Of a DNA stretch of 64,000 nt, positions 15,968 to 25,628 are shown in pieces (the first letter of the stretch is position 1; the number at the start of each line of letters is the position of its first letter). This DNA comes from GWE2-40-63 sp050251815. Its GTDB lineage: Bacteria; Bacteroidota; Bacteroidia; Bacteroidales; SZUA-534. The DNA lies in NCBI GenBank assembly GCA_050251815.1, contig JBFWMB010000007.1:33063-97062 (forward strand), in the 5' to 3' direction. Both the position numbers and the translations under genes were made by a program. Under the pieces are notes generated by a model. That model did not search any database. It worked only from the letters and a program-made list of their open reading frames with translations, and was not told the DNA's origin.

Positions 15968-16771
15968 ATGATAAATAACTTATTCGACCTGACAGGAAAA
16001 GTTGCCCTGATTACCGGTGGAACCCACGGAATTGGGATGGCTATCGGGATGGTATTGGGAAAAGCCGGAGCTACGGTTTGTGTCAATGGCCGTTCCGACG
16101 AAAAGCTGCAAAAAGCCAAACAGGAATTTCAGCAACAGGGCCTTACCATTCGAACCTTTAAGTTCGATGTAACCAACGAAACGGAAGTCGATAAAGGCAT
16201 CAGCGAACTGGAGCAACAGCTTGGACCGGTTGATATTCTGGTAAACAATGCTGGCATTATTAAGCGCATACCTATTTTGGATATGCCGGTTGCCGATTTC
16301 AAACAGGTAATTGATATCGATTTGGTTGCACCTTTTATTGTTTCAAAACGGGTTGTTCCCGGAATGATAAAAAAACGCTCCGGAAAAATAATCAATCTTT
16401 GTTCCATGATGAGTGAGTATGGACGTAATTCTGTTTCGGCTTATGCTTCGGCCAAAGGCGGATTAAAACTGTTAACCGCCAACATGACCTGCGAGTGGGC
16501 AAAATATAACATTCAGATAAATGGCATTGGGCCGGGTTACATTGCTACCGAGCAAACCGCACCCATCCGCGAAGGAAATCATCCGTTTAACGATTTGGTA
16601 ATGACCCGTACACCGGCCGGACGCTGGGGTGAGCCCGAAGATGTGGGCAATGCTGCACTTTTTTTGGCATCAAAAGCTGCCGATTTTGTAAATGGCCATG
16701 TGCTTTATGTTGATGGGGGCATTTTAGCCAACTTTGGCTATGTAAAAGGCGAAAATGATATCAATGAGTAA
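15968..16771 (+). CDS. kduD: 2-dehydro-3-deoxy-D-gluconate 5-dehydrogenase (SDR)
   Basis: A 267-residue classical short-chain dehydrogenase. It has the TGGTHGIGMAIG cofactor loop at about 16-27, NNAG at about 91, the catalytic Ser in NLCSMMSEYG, YASAKGG, and NGIGPGYIATE. The closest functional classes are KduD and gluconate 5-dehydrogenase, which are hard to separate by eye. The position directly after kduI favours KduD, which reduces the KduI product to 2-keto-3-deoxygluconate. The stop codon lies within the first copy of a 12-bp direct repeat (AATGAGTAATTG) repeated 21 bp further on. Confidence 0.85.
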   Translation: MINNLFDLTGKVALITGGTHGIGMAIGMVLGKAGATVCVNGRSDEKLQKAKQEFQQQGLTIRTFKFDVTNETEVDKGISELEQQLGPVDILVNNAGIIKRIPILDMPVADFKQVIDIDLVAPFIVSKRVVPGMIKKRSGKIINLCSMMSEYGRNSVSAYASAKGGLKLLTANMTCEWAKYNIQINGIGPGYIATEQTAPIREGNHPFNDLVMTRTPAGRWGEPEDVGNAALFLASKAADFVNGHVLYVDGGILANFGYVKGENDINE

Positions 16772-16795
16772 TTGGCAAGAAAGAATGAGTAATTG
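16763..16795 (+). repeat. 12-bp direct repeat at the kduD/uxaC junction
   Basis: AATGAGTAATTG occurs at 16763-16774 and again at 16784-16795, exactly 21 bp apart. The first copy contains the kduD stop codon and the second fills the leader of uxaC. It looks like a small tandem duplication. Confidence 0.7.
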
Positions 16796-16802
16796 AAAAA
16801 CT

Positions 16803-18200
16803 ATGAAAAATTTTTTAGATGATAATTTTATTCTACAGACTGAAACTGCAGAATACCTGTATCATGAGCATGCTAAAGTCATGCCCATTATCGATTACCA
16901 CAGCCATTTAATTCCGCAGCAAATTGCCGAAAACAAACAGTTCGAAAACCTGACTCAACCCTGGTTATATGGCGACCATTATAAATGGCGGGCCATGCGC
17001 ACCAATGGGGTCGATGAGCGTTTTTGTACCGGCGAAGCTTCCGATTATGAGAAGTTTGAAAAATGGGCCGAAACCGTACCGCATACCTTGCGAAATCCTT
17101 TGTACCATTGGACCCATTTGGAACTGAAAGGTTATTTTGGAATAACCGATTTATTGAATCCGCAAACAGCAAAAGCTATTTACGATAAAGCTTCAGCCAT
17201 GCTTCAAACCAATGATTACAGGGTTCATGGCTTGTTAAAAAAGATGCATGTGGAATTGGTTTGTACTACCGACGACCCAACCGATTTGCTCGAATTTCAT
17301 GCACAACACGCAGGTTCTGACAGTGTAAAGATGTTGCCTACCTGGCGTCCCGACAAAGCCATGGCGGTTGAAGATGTTGAGGCATTCAATCAATACCTTG
17401 ATAAATTGGGGGCAGTTTCAGGAATTGAAATCAACAGCTTTTCAAAGTTGTTGGAAGCTTTGCGTTTACGTCATGATTATTTTGCTAAGATGGGATGTAA
17501 GCTTTCTGATCATGGATTGGAAGAGTTTTATGCAGCCGATTACCTGCAAACCGAAATCGATGCCTTGTTTTCAAAAATCCGTGGAGGCAAAAATCTGAAT
17601 GGCGATGAAAAATTGAAATTTAAATCGGCCATGTTGTATGAATTAGCCCTTATGGATCACGAAAGAGGCTGGACCCAGCAATTTCATATTGGCGCTTTAC
17701 GGAATAACAATCAACGACTATTGAATAAATTAGGTCCCGATACCGGCTTCGATTCCATTGGTGATTGGAACCAGGCGCAAAACATGTCGAAATTTCTAAA
17801 TCGTCTGGATGCTACCGATCAATTGGCAAAAACCATTATCTACAACCTGAATCCGGCCGATAACGAAGTGGTGGGAACCATGATAGGTAATTTTCAGGAT
17901 GGGTCGGTTCCCGGAAAAATTCAATTTGGTTCAGGCTGGTGGTTTCTCGATCAAAAAGACGGTATGGAAAAACAACTAAACGCCTTATCGAATCTAGGGT
18001 TATTAAGTCGTTTTGTGGGCATGTTAACCGACTCGCGCAGCTTTTTATCGTTCCCGCGCCACGAATATTTCCGACGCATCCTGTGCAATGTGCTGGGCAA
18101 CGACGTTGAAAATGGATTGTTGCCAAACGACCGCAGACTTTTGGGGCAGATGGTTGAAAATATCAGTTACTATAATGCAAAAAACTTTTTTAAATTTTAA
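16803..18200 (+). CDS. uxaC: glucuronate/galacturonate isomerase
   Basis: A 465-residue uronate isomerase of the amidohydrolase superfamily. It converts D-galacturonate to D-tagaturonate and D-glucuronate to D-fructuronate. Recognisable are IIDYHSHLIPQQIAEN at about 30-45 (metal-binding HxH), WKAMR-type WRAMRTNGV, VCTTDDPTDLLEFH at about 154-167, HIGALRNNNQR and the late LTDSRSFLSFPRHEYFRRILC. Length is normal. It is followed after 91 bp by kdgK. Confidence 0.95.
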   Translation: MKNFLDDNFILQTETAEYLYHEHAKVMPIIDYHSHLIPQQIAENKQFENLTQPWLYGDHYKWRAMRTNGVDERFCTGEASDYEKFEKWAETVPHTLRNPLYHWTHLELKGYFGITDLLNPQTAKAIYDKASAMLQTNDYRVHGLLKKMHVELVCTTDDPTDLLEFHAQHAGSDSVKMLPTWRPDKAMAVEDVEAFNQYLDKLGAVSGIEINSFSKLLEALRLRHDYFAKMGCKLSDHGLEEFYAADYLQTEIDALFSKIRGGKNLNGDEKLKFKSAMLYELALMDHERGWTQQFHIGALRNNNQRLLNKLGPDTGFDSIGDWNQAQNMSKFLNRLDATDQLAKTIIYNLNPADNEVVGTMIGNFQDGSVPGKIQFGSGWWFLDQKDGMEKQLNALSNLGLLSRFVGMLTDSRSFLSFPRHEYFRRILCNVLGNDVENGLLPNDRRLLGQMVENISYYNAKNFFKF

Positions 18201-18291
18201 ATTATCAGGTAGTTAACCGCTTGCAAAAAAAGATGAGGAGTCAGGTTTGCGGCGATGGGAAACTTTAAACGTGCTATAAATAACTAAGCCT

Positions 18292-19392
18292 ATGACAACA
18301 CTAAAAATAAAATCATCAGATGCATGCACCTACGATTGTATATCGTTGGGTGAAGTGATGTTGCGTTTGGATCCAGGCGAAGGTAGAATTCGAACGGCCC
18401 GTCACTTTCAGGCCTGGGAAGGCGGAGGCGAATACAATGTTTCCCGGGGATTGCGTCGTTGTTTTAATAAAAAAACAGCCATTGTTACTGCATTGGCCGA
18501 CAATGAGGTGGGTGCATTAATCGAGGATTTTATGCTTCAGGGCGGACTCGATACGCAGTTTGTGAAATGGGTTTCGTACGACGGTTGCGGACGAACAGTT
18601 CGAAACGGGTTGAATTTTACGGAACGGGGTTTTGGAATTAGGGGAGCCAAAGGCGTTTCCGATAGGGGGAATACAGCTGCCTCTCAACTTAAGCCCGGTG
18701 ACATCGATTGGGAATATATTTTTGGGACTTTGGGTGTTCGTTGGTTCCATACCGGGGGTATTTTTGCGGCCTTGTCTGAATCTACTGCCGAAGTTGTGAT
18801 TGAAGCAGTAAAAGTAGCTAAGAAATATGGTACCATTGTTTCTTACGATTTGAATTACCGCCCATCGCTTTGGAAAGCCATTGGTGGTGAGGCTAAAGCC
18901 CAGGAAGTGAATCGCGAAATTGCCAACTATGTAGATGTAATGATTGGCAACGAAGAAGATTTTACCGCTTGTTTGGGATTGAAAGTAGAGGGAAACGACA
19001 AAAACCTTAAAGCGCTGGATATAGAAGGTTATAAAGGCATGATAAAATCAGCCGTAAAAGCATTTCCAAATTTTAATGTAATAGCCACAACATTACGTAC
19101 GGTAAAATCGGCTACCATAAATTCCTGGGGAGCCATTTGTTATGCCGATGGTAGAATTTATGAAGCTACACACCGTGAAGATCTGGAAATTTTAGATCGC
19201 GTGGGTGGTGGTGATAGTTTTGCTTCGGGTTTAATTTATGGTTTTTTGGAATTTAATAATGCGGCAAAAGCAGTGGAGTATGGTGCTGCTCACGGAGCCT
19301 TAGCCATGACAACACCCGGCGATACAACCATGGCCACACTGGCAGAAGTTGAAAAGCTGGTTGGTGGTGGAAGCGCCAGGGTAGAGAGGTAA
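18292..19392 (+). CDS. kdgK: 2-keto-3-deoxygluconate kinase (PfkB family)
   Basis: A 366-residue PfkB-family kinase that phosphorylates 2-keto-3-deoxygluconate to KDPG. The N-terminal SLGEVMLRLDPGEGRIRTARHF matches KdgK-type kinases. NYRPSLWKA and GNEEDFTACLG follow, and the PfkB signature LDRVGGGDSFASGLIYGFLE lies at about 303-322. It is next to kdgA, its pathway partner, which supports the assignment over its paralogue at 6832. Confidence 0.9.
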   Translation: MTTLKIKSSDACTYDCISLGEVMLRLDPGEGRIRTARHFQAWEGGGEYNVSRGLRRCFNKKTAIVTALADNEVGALIEDFMLQGGLDTQFVKWVSYDGCGRTVRNGLNFTERGFGIRGAKGVSDRGNTAASQLKPGDIDWEYIFGTLGVRWFHTGGIFAALSESTAEVVIEAVKVAKKYGTIVSYDLNYRPSLWKAIGGEAKAQEVNREIANYVDVMIGNEEDFTACLGLKVEGNDKNLKALDIEGYKGMIKSAVKAFPNFNVIATTLRTVKSATINSWGAICYADGRIYEATHREDLEILDRVGGGDSFASGLIYGFLEFNNAAKAVEYGAAHGALAMTTPGDTTMATLAEVEKLVGGGSARVER

Positions 19393-19399
19393 TAATTTT

Positions 19400-19448
19400 T
19401 GATTGCCTATTTTCTACTTACTTTTTGATTGGCAATAGGCAATAATCA
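19400..19448. repeat. inverted repeat in the kdgK-kdgA gap
   Basis: ATTGCCTATT near 19402 and AATAGGCAAT at 19434-19443 are perfect inverted copies enclosing about 22 bp. It could form a hairpin between two operon genes; without a following T-run it may be an RNA processing or stability element. Confidence 0.5.
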
Positions 19449-19470
19449 ATCATCAATAAAAAAAATTGAA

Positions 19471-20145
19471 ATGGCACGTTTTAAAAGATTGCAAGTATTA
19501 AACACCTTTACCGAAACCGGTATTGTGCCTTTGTTTTACCACCGCGATGCCGAAGTGTTAAAAAATGTGATTAAAGCCTGTTATACTGGTGGTGCAAGGG
19601 TTTTTGAATTTACTAACCGGGGCGATTTTGCCCACGAAGTATTTGCTGAGATAAACAAATGGTGTGCAAGTGAATGCCCCGAAATGATTATGGGTGTGGG
19701 TTCGGTGGTTGATGCCGGAACAGCATCGCTTTACATTCAATTAGGTGCAAATTTTATTGTTTCACCTAGTCTGAATCCCGATATGGCCAAAGTTTGCAAC
19801 CGACGCAAAATTGCCTGGATGCCTGGTTGTGGAACCCTGTCGGAAATAAACCTGGCCGAAGAACTGGGTTGTGAGATTGTAAAGATTTTCCCCGGAAAAG
19901 AAGTCGGCGGACCATCGTTTGTAAAAGCCATAACAGCTCCCTGTCCCTGGACCAGTATTATGCCAAGTGGTGGCGTGTCGCCCGACCGCGAAAACCTAAA
20001 AGCATGGTTTGATGCCGGAGTTACATGTGTTGGTTTAGGCTCACAATTGACCCCGAAAGAAGTGATTGAAAAGGGCGATTTTTCTTTTATTGAAAATAAA
20101 GTGAGTGAAGCCCTTGCTATTGTTAAGCAACTAAAAGCTAACTAA
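19471..20145 (+). CDS. kdgA: KDPG aldolase (2-dehydro-3-deoxy-6-phosphogluconate aldolase)
   Basis: A class I aldolase of about 224 residues that cleaves KDPG to pyruvate and glyceraldehyde-3-phosphate. The Schiff-base Lys lies in CEIVKIFPGKEVGG and the phosphate loop in MPSGGVSPDRENL; EFTNRGDF carries the conserved Glu-Arg region. An upstream in-frame ATG at 19429 would add 14 residues read from the hairpin region and is unlikely; MARFKRLQVL at 19471 fits the family start. Members may also act on 4-hydroxy-2-oxoglutarate. Confidence 0.93.
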   Translation: MARFKRLQVLNTFTETGIVPLFYHRDAEVLKNVIKACYTGGARVFEFTNRGDFAHEVFAEINKWCASECPEMIMGVGSVVDAGTASLYIQLGANFIVSPSLNPDMAKVCNRRKIAWMPGCGTLSEINLAEELGCEIVKIFPGKEVGGPSFVKAITAPCPWTSIMPSGGVSPDRENLKAWFDAGVTCVGLGSQLTPKEVIEKGDFSFIENKVSEALAIVKQLKAN

Positions 20146-20146
20146 T

Positions 20147-20169
20147 TGTAATTTTTTTCAAAAATTACA
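20147..20169 (+). terminator. hairpin after kdgA (possible attenuating terminator)
   Basis: A perfect 10-bp stem, TGTAATTTTT and AAAAATTACA, with a 3-base loop starts one base after the kdgA stop. It is AT-rich and not followed by a long T-run, so it may only reduce read-through into uxaE. Confidence 0.45.
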
Positions 20170-20186
20170 TCAATTAAAAACATACT

Positions 20187-20258
20187 TTAAAAAGTCTTAT
20201 ATCTCAAGTCTAATATCTAACATCTTAAGTCTAAATTCTAACACCTAAACTTAAAAAC
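20187..20258 (+). repeat. heptamer array in the uxaE leader
   Basis: Degenerate 7-bp units of the form TCTAANN (TCTAATA, TCTAACA, TCTTAAG, TCTAAAT, TCTAACA) fill the leader immediately ahead of the uxaE ATG. It is the same style of array as at 15905-15965 and 56886-56920. Confidence 0.55.
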
Positions 20259-21503
20259 ATGCTAATCGAAAAATATTCATTTGGAACCGGCGACCGCTTT
20301 GGAAAAGAAGGTCGGGCGCAATTAGCCGCTATTCAGGAAATAAATAAAGTGGGATTCAACGTGGTTCCCGTATGGAATAAAAGCAATCGGGAACACAGCA
20401 TTGTTCATACAACACCCGACGATGTGGCTACTGAAGCTGCCGAAGCGGTAAAAGCCAACAGCTACAGTGGAAATTATTATATTGATGCCGACCATATTGG
20501 AATGGCTACTGTTGATAAGTTTATCAATGCAAGCAATTTTTTCACCATCGATGTGGCTCATTTTATTGGTCAAAGTGCCGATGCTACCGAACGTGCGGCT
20601 TTTGTGATGAATCATTCAAAATATCTGGGCAAATTTTCCATCCCCGGAATCGAACAATCGTTTGATGTTACTGAAACTTTTTTAGCAAAGGTAGCCAATA
20701 ACTATCTGAATGCACTGAAAGAAGTAAAAACCATTTACGACCATATTGCTTCAAAAAAGGGTGCTGCTGATTTTATTCCTGAAGTGTCGATGGATGAATG
20801 TGAAATAGCCCAGACTCCCCTGGAGTTGTTTTTTATTTTGGCAGAACTGAAGCGTTTGGGTGTTGAGGTGCAAACCATTGCCCCAAAATTTACTGGCTTG
20901 TTTGCCAAAGGAGTTGATTATCAGGGAAACGTGGAACAATTTGCTTTGGAGTTTGAACAGGATGTAGCCGTTACCCAATTTGCCATTAAAGAATTAGGAT
21001 TACCATCCAGTTTAAAGCTCAGTGTTCACAGTGGCAGCGATAAATTTGCCATTTATCCGGCCATGAAAAAAGCCATTAAAAAATTTGATGCAGGAATTCA
21101 TGTAAAAACTGCCGGAACAACCTGGCTCGAAGAAGTAATCGGGTTGGCTCAGGGTGGAGGCGAAGGATTGGCAATTGCAAAAGAAATTTATGCCAAATCG
21201 ATGGAGCGTTACGATGAACTTACCGGCCCCTATGCTACGGTGTTGAATATCGAAAAGGAAAAATTACCTTCAGTAAATGAAGTAAATGCATGGACAAGCC
21301 AGCAGTTTTCCGATGCTTTAACGCACAACCAATCGTGTAGCGATTACAATCCCAGTTTCCGTCAGGTAATTCATGTGGGCTATAAAATTGCCGTTGAAAT
21401 GGGTTCGCGTTACATTACAGCCTTGGATACCTACCGCGAGGTAATTGAGGGGCATGTAAAACACAATTTATTGGAGCGTCATTTAAAATTACTTTTTAAT
21501 TAA
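20259..21503 (+). CDS. uxaE: tagaturonate epimerase
   Basis: A 414-residue member of the tagaturonate epimerase family (UxaE, first described in Thermotoga). It interconverts D-tagaturonate and D-fructuronate and so replaces the altronate branch. The sequence opens KYSFGTGDRFGKEGRAQLAAI and contains NYYIDADHIGMATVD, DVAHFIGQ, KLSVHSGSDKFAIYPAM and AGTTWLEEVIGLA, conserved blocks of the family as I know it. No uxaA or uxaB is present in the operon, which agrees with an epimerase-based galacturonate route. It is the last metabolic gene of the operon and is separated from kdgA by a hairpin and a heptamer array. Confidence 0.85.
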   Translation: MLIEKYSFGTGDRFGKEGRAQLAAIQEINKVGFNVVPVWNKSNREHSIVHTTPDDVATEAAEAVKANSYSGNYYIDADHIGMATVDKFINASNFFTIDVAHFIGQSADATERAAFVMNHSKYLGKFSIPGIEQSFDVTETFLAKVANNYLNALKEVKTIYDHIASKKGAADFIPEVSMDECEIAQTPLELFFILAELKRLGVEVQTIAPKFTGLFAKGVDYQGNVEQFALEFEQDVAVTQFAIKELGLPSSLKLSVHSGSDKFAIYPAMKKAIKKFDAGIHVKTAGTTWLEEVIGLAQGGGEGLAIAKEIYAKSMERYDELTGPYATVLNIEKEKLPSVNEVNAWTSQQFSDALTHNQSCSDYNPSFRQVIHVGYKIAVEMGSRYITALDTYREVIEGHVKHNLLERHLKLLFN

Positions 21504-21557
21504 TTCAAATTGTCCTAAATTCAGGTCGTTTGAATTTTATGCTCAATGTGCGAAAGT

Positions 21558-24500
21558 ATGAGGAAAACCTTGGAAGTTTTACTGTTTTTGTTTATTGGTT
21601 TATCGGTTAATGCTGAATCGGAAAGTAAATTGATAAAAAGTTCGCTTTTCGAGAATTATTCTGTTTCGAATGGGCTTGCTGATGAAAAAATTCATTGTGT
21701 ATTTCAGGACAGTAAAGGCTGGATATGGCTGGGAACCGATTATGGCGTATTACGTTTCGACGGTTACCAGTTTTCCTCACTTGAGCACAGTAGTTCTGCC
21801 AGTCAACTGCTTTCGAATGCATTGATTCGGGTTATTTATGAAGATTCTAAAGAAAATATCTGGATAGGAACTGATTTTCAAGGACTTTTTAAATACAATC
21901 GACAACAGAATACGTTGCAACAGTTTAAAGACAAAGGTTTTTCGCATAATTCGGTTTGGGATATTATTGAAGACAGCCGACAAAAGTTATGGCTGGGAAC
22001 CGAAGGAGGATTGAATTACTTTAATCCCGAAACTAAAGAGATTGAGCAGACTTTTACCACGGCTAATTCATCGGTTATTCCCGGAAACTGGGTGCGAAAA
22101 TTGTACCTCGATTCTGATAGTAATTTATGGGTTGGAACCAACAAGGGAATTGTTGTGTTAAATTCAGGTTTTAAACTTGTAAATACGTATTTAGTTGGTC
22201 CGCATTACAAAGAGCGCGAAAACGAAGTATGGGAAATCTATAAAGATTTGAGCGGAACTTTATGGATTGGTACTTATCTGGGAGGATTGCTTAAGCTGAA
22301 CAAAACTAACGGAATTTTAAACCCGGTTGAGCTCGATTCCGATAACAATCGTTCAATAACTGTTCGTACTATAATTCAGGATGGTTATGGTAATATTTGG
22401 TTTGGTACCCGCGGGGGCTTGTATAAAATGAACCTACTCACCAATAAAATTACCCTGTACCTTAGTGAGCGTTACAACAATTTTAGTTTAATACATAATT
22501 CTGTCCTCGATTTGTTTACCGACAAAAAAGGAGACTTATGGGTGGGCACGCGCAATGGATTGAGCTTTTTAAACTTCGATAAACAGGCTTTTGGCTACCT
22601 GGTTGAATCAGAAGGCGAACAGCAAACACTTAACAATGGCGAAGTTTATGTATTTTGGGAAGATATTCAGGAACGTCTGTGGATTGGTACCGAGAGTGGT
22701 GGTGTAAATATTTTTGATACCCAGCACGATAAAATATCTTATTTAACCGTCGATAATGGATTGTCGAGCAATTGTGTTAAAGCCATTAGCCCGGGAAATA
22801 ATGGTACTATCTTAATTGGAACCTATCTGGGTGGTTTGAATGTTTACCAGCCGGACACAAGAAAAGTTATTCAGTACAAACACAACCCAAACGATACCAC
22901 ATCAATATGTGATAACGAGGTTTGGGCCGTTTTTAAAGATTCTAAAAAACGTATTTGGGTAGGTACATCGAAAGGTCTTGATTTATTTGATCCGGAAAAA
23001 AAGGTTTTTTACCACTACGGTCCACGATACAATTTGAGCTGGGTTTCAATGATTTATGAAGATAATCAAAACAATCTGTGGGTTTTTTCGCCCGATGTGG
23101 AACGGATGATGCAGATATATTCCGACGGAACTTTTCGTCTTCACAATTATCAGAGTCGTGCCCTTTGCGAAGATAATAAAGGAAATTACTGGCTGGCTTC
23201 TTTAGGGCAGGGCCTAATCAAACTCGACAGGTCAGGAAATGAATTGACTAAGTTTACCACTGAAGATGGCTTATGCAGTAATGTGTTGAATGGAATAATT
23301 AATGTTAACAATCAATTCCTGTGGTTAAGCACGAATAATGGAATTTCGCGGTTTAATTTGGAAACCGGGGAATTTAAAAACTATTTCAGTTCCGATGGCT
23401 TGTTAAATAATAAGTTTAACTACGGAGCTTTTTATAAAACCTCAAAAAATATATTGGCTTTTGGTGGAAAAAATGGTGTCGATTTTGTTTACCTCGATAA
23501 AATAAATCAGAATACCTATATTCCTCCGGTTGTATTAACGGGCTTTAAACTTTTTAATAAAAAAGTAGAGATTTCACCTTCAGGCATTCTTAACAATCAT
23601 ATTTCCGAAACCAAATCGATTACTTTAGCCCATCACCAAAACATGTTTACCTTCGATTTTGCTGCTTTGAATTATGCCAACAGCAATAAAAACAAATACA
23701 AGTATATGCTCGAGGGTTTCGATAAAGAGTGGAACGATATCGGAAACTCACGAATGGCAACCTATACCAATATTCAACATGGCGAATACATTTTCAGGGT
23801 TCAGGGCTCAAACAACGATAATTTATTTAACCAGGTGGGTGCTGAACTTGCCATTACTCTTTTACCTCCGTTTTGGAATACCTGGTGGTTCCGTATGTTG
23901 GCTATTTTGTTTTTAGTGTATTTGTTTTACATGATTTTTAGTATGATACGAAATAGGGAAGTGCTTAAGCAACAATTGATTTTTGAGCGGCAAACCGCCC
24001 ATAAAATACAGGAAGTTGACCGGCTTAAGCACCAGTTTTTTATGAATATCTCGCACGAAATAAGAACGCCACTTTCACTGATTTCAGGACCCATTGAAAA
24101 ACTGTTGAACCATAGTTTCGACGATGATGTAGTGGTTAGGAATTTGAAAATTATTCAGCGAAACAGCAATAATCTGAAACGTTTGATTAATCAATTACTC
24201 GATTACCGAAAATTGGAAACCGGGAACCTGAAACTCGACCTTCGAAAAGGAAATATCCGGACTTTTGCTGAAGAAATATTTGAATCGTTTCGAATGAATG
24301 CTGAAGAAAAAGAAATAAATTTTGAGTTTAATGCTTTTCAGCCTTCCATTTTTATGTGGTTCGATGCCGATAAAGTTGAAAAAATTCTTAACAATATAAT
24401 CTCGAATGCAATCAAATATACTCCCAATAAGGGCAGTATTTCAGCTTCTATTTCGCTTATATTTAAAGGTGATATGGAAGAACCCAACCTTTTAATTCCG

Positions 24501-25610
24501 CCATTGGATATTGAGAATGTGGCTTCAAAAAAGTTTGTCAAGATTAAAATTATAGATACAGGTATTGGTATTGCTCCCGAAAATTTATCAAAAATATTCG
24601 ATCGCTTCCGTCAAATAAATTCCAACGATGGCAATCAAACACAAGGTTCCGGTATTGGACTAGCCTTAACAAAGGAATTGGTCAAAATGCACAATGGGCA
24701 CTTAAAGGTGCGTAGTAAGTTAGGCAGTGGTAGTCGTTTTTCAGTTTATTTACCATTCGATAATCACGACATCATACCCGAAGACGAAGTGATTCAAAAT
24801 GGATTGGAGTCTGATTATAACAAAAACGAAAGGTACGCCGGGAAAAAAGATCGATTAATGGCTTTGGTTGTCGATGATAATCCGGATTTAAGAGAATTTA
24901 TTGTAGCGCATTTTGAACCTGAATATCAGGTGCTCGAAGCTAAAAACGGGAAAGAAGCCTGGGAAATTTCCTTAGACCGTATTCCCGATGTTATTATAGC
25001 CGATGTAATGATGCCTGTTATGAATGGGAACGAGTTGTGCAAAAAGCTGAAACGTGATGAACGAACGTCTCACATTCCGGTAATCATTTTATCGGCGTTG
25101 AGTTCGAGCGAAAACCAGTTGCAGGGGATTGACGCCGGTGCCGATGATTATTTAACAAAACCATTCGACGTAGGTTTGTTAAAAGCAAAGGTCGATAACT
25201 TATTGAGCATTCGTAAAGCCTTGCGCGAGAGGTACAGCAAAGAAATGGTACTTAAACCCAAAGATATTATTCTGGCCTCGCCCGACGAGAAATTTCTTAA
25301 ACGACTTATAGCTTTGATTGAGAAAAACATAGCCAAAGAACTGCTTGATGTGGAGTTTTTATCGCAAAATCTCGATGTTAGTCGTACGCAATTGTACCGA
25401 AAGATTGGTGCACTTACCGACATGACACCCAAGGAATTTGTTAAGGATATTCGTTTAAAAAGGGCCGCTCAACTAATCGTGCAGAATAAACTAAACATAT
25501 CTGAAGTAGCTTACGATGTTGGTTTTAACGACGTATCTTACTTCCGAAAATGTTTCCGCGAAAAATTTGGTATGAGTGCCTCTGAGTATAAAAAAAGTAC
25601 CAAGCACTAA
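21558..25610 (+). CDS. hybrid two-component system regulator of the pectin locus
   Basis: A protein of 1350 residues combining sensor kinase and DNA-binding regulator. Order: signal peptide (1-20); a periplasmic two-bladed propeller sensor made of repeats such as DSKGWIWLGTDYGVLRFD (about 30-670); a Y_Y_Y domain; one membrane helix at about 776-800 (MLAILFLVYLFYMIFSMI); a HisKA domain with His833 in NISHEIRTPLSLI; a HATPase with NAIKYTPNKG, DTGIGIAPE and GSGIGLAL; a receiver with phospho-acceptor Asp1149 in VIIADVMMPVMNG; and a C-terminal AraC HTH (about 1265-1346). This architecture senses oligosaccharides in the periplasm and activates the adjacent utilization locus. An ATG at 21546 is possible, but 21558 gives a cleaner signal peptide. 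It lies convergent with the pectin locus it probably controls. Confidence 0.95.
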   Translation: MRKTLEVLLFLFIGLSVNAESESKLIKSSLFENYSVSNGLADEKIHCVFQDSKGWIWLGTDYGVLRFDGYQFSSLEHSSSASQLLSNALIRVIYEDSKENIWIGTDFQGLFKYNRQQNTLQQFKDKGFSHNSVWDIIEDSRQKLWLGTEGGLNYFNPETKEIEQTFTTANSSVIPGNWVRKLYLDSDSNLWVGTNKGIVVLNSGFKLVNTYLVGPHYKERENEVWEIYKDLSGTLWIGTYLGGLLKLNKTNGILNPVELDSDNNRSITVRTIIQDGYGNIWFGTRGGLYKMNLLTNKITLYLSERYNNFSLIHNSVLDLFTDKKGDLWVGTRNGLSFLNFDKQAFGYLVESEGEQQTLNNGEVYVFWEDIQERLWIGTESGGVNIFDTQHDKISYLTVDNGLSSNCVKAISPGNNGTILIGTYLGGLNVYQPDTRKVIQYKHNPNDTTSICDNEVWAVFKDSKKRIWVGTSKGLDLFDPEKKVFYHYGPRYNLSWVSMIYEDNQNNLWVFSPDVERMMQIYSDGTFRLHNYQSRALCEDNKGNYWLASLGQGLIKLDRSGNELTKFTTEDGLCSNVLNGIINVNNQFLWLSTNNGISRFNLETGEFKNYFSSDGLLNNKFNYGAFYKTSKNILAFGGKNGVDFVYLDKINQNTYIPPVVLTGFKLFNKKVEISPSGILNNHISETKSITLAHHQNMFTFDFAALNYANSNKNKYKYMLEGFDKEWNDIGNSRMATYTNIQHGEYIFRVQGSNNDNLFNQVGAELAITLLPPFWNTWWFRMLAILFLVYLFYMIFSMIRNREVLKQQLIFERQTAHKIQEVDRLKHQFFMNISHEIRTPLSLISGPIEKLLNHSFDDDVVVRNLKIIQRNSNNLKRLINQLLDYRKLETGNLKLDLRKGNIRTFAEEIFESFRMNAEEKEINFEFNAFQPSIFMWFDADKVEKILNNIISNAIKYTPNKGSISASISLIFKGDMEEPNLLIPPLDIENVASKKFVKIKIIDTGIGIAPENLSKIFDRFRQINSNDGNQTQGSGIGLALTKELVKMHNGHLKVRSKLGSGSRFSVYLPFDNHDIIPEDEVIQNGLESDYNKNERYAGKKDRLMALVVDDNPDLREFIVAHFEPEYQVLEAKNGKEAWEISLDRIPDVIIADVMMPVMNGNELCKKLKRDERTSHIPVIILSALSSSENQLQGIDAGADDYLTKPFDVGLLKAKVDNLLSIRKALRERYSKEMVLKPKDIILASPDEKFLKRLIALIEKNIAKELLDVEFLSQNLDVSRTQLYRKIGALTDMTPKEFVKDIRLKRAAQLIVQNKLNISEVAYDVGFNDVSYFRKCFREKFGMSASEYKKSTKH

Positions 25611-25628
25611 TTTTAAACCTTATTAAAG

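Noticed and set aside
17368..17598. 76-residue frame inside uxaC
   Set aside because: Out-of-frame shadow of a well-conserved enzyme gene.
19429..19470. Fourteen-residue N-terminal extension of KdgA
   Set aside because: It is translated from the intergenic inverted repeat; the conserved start MARFKR is at 19471.
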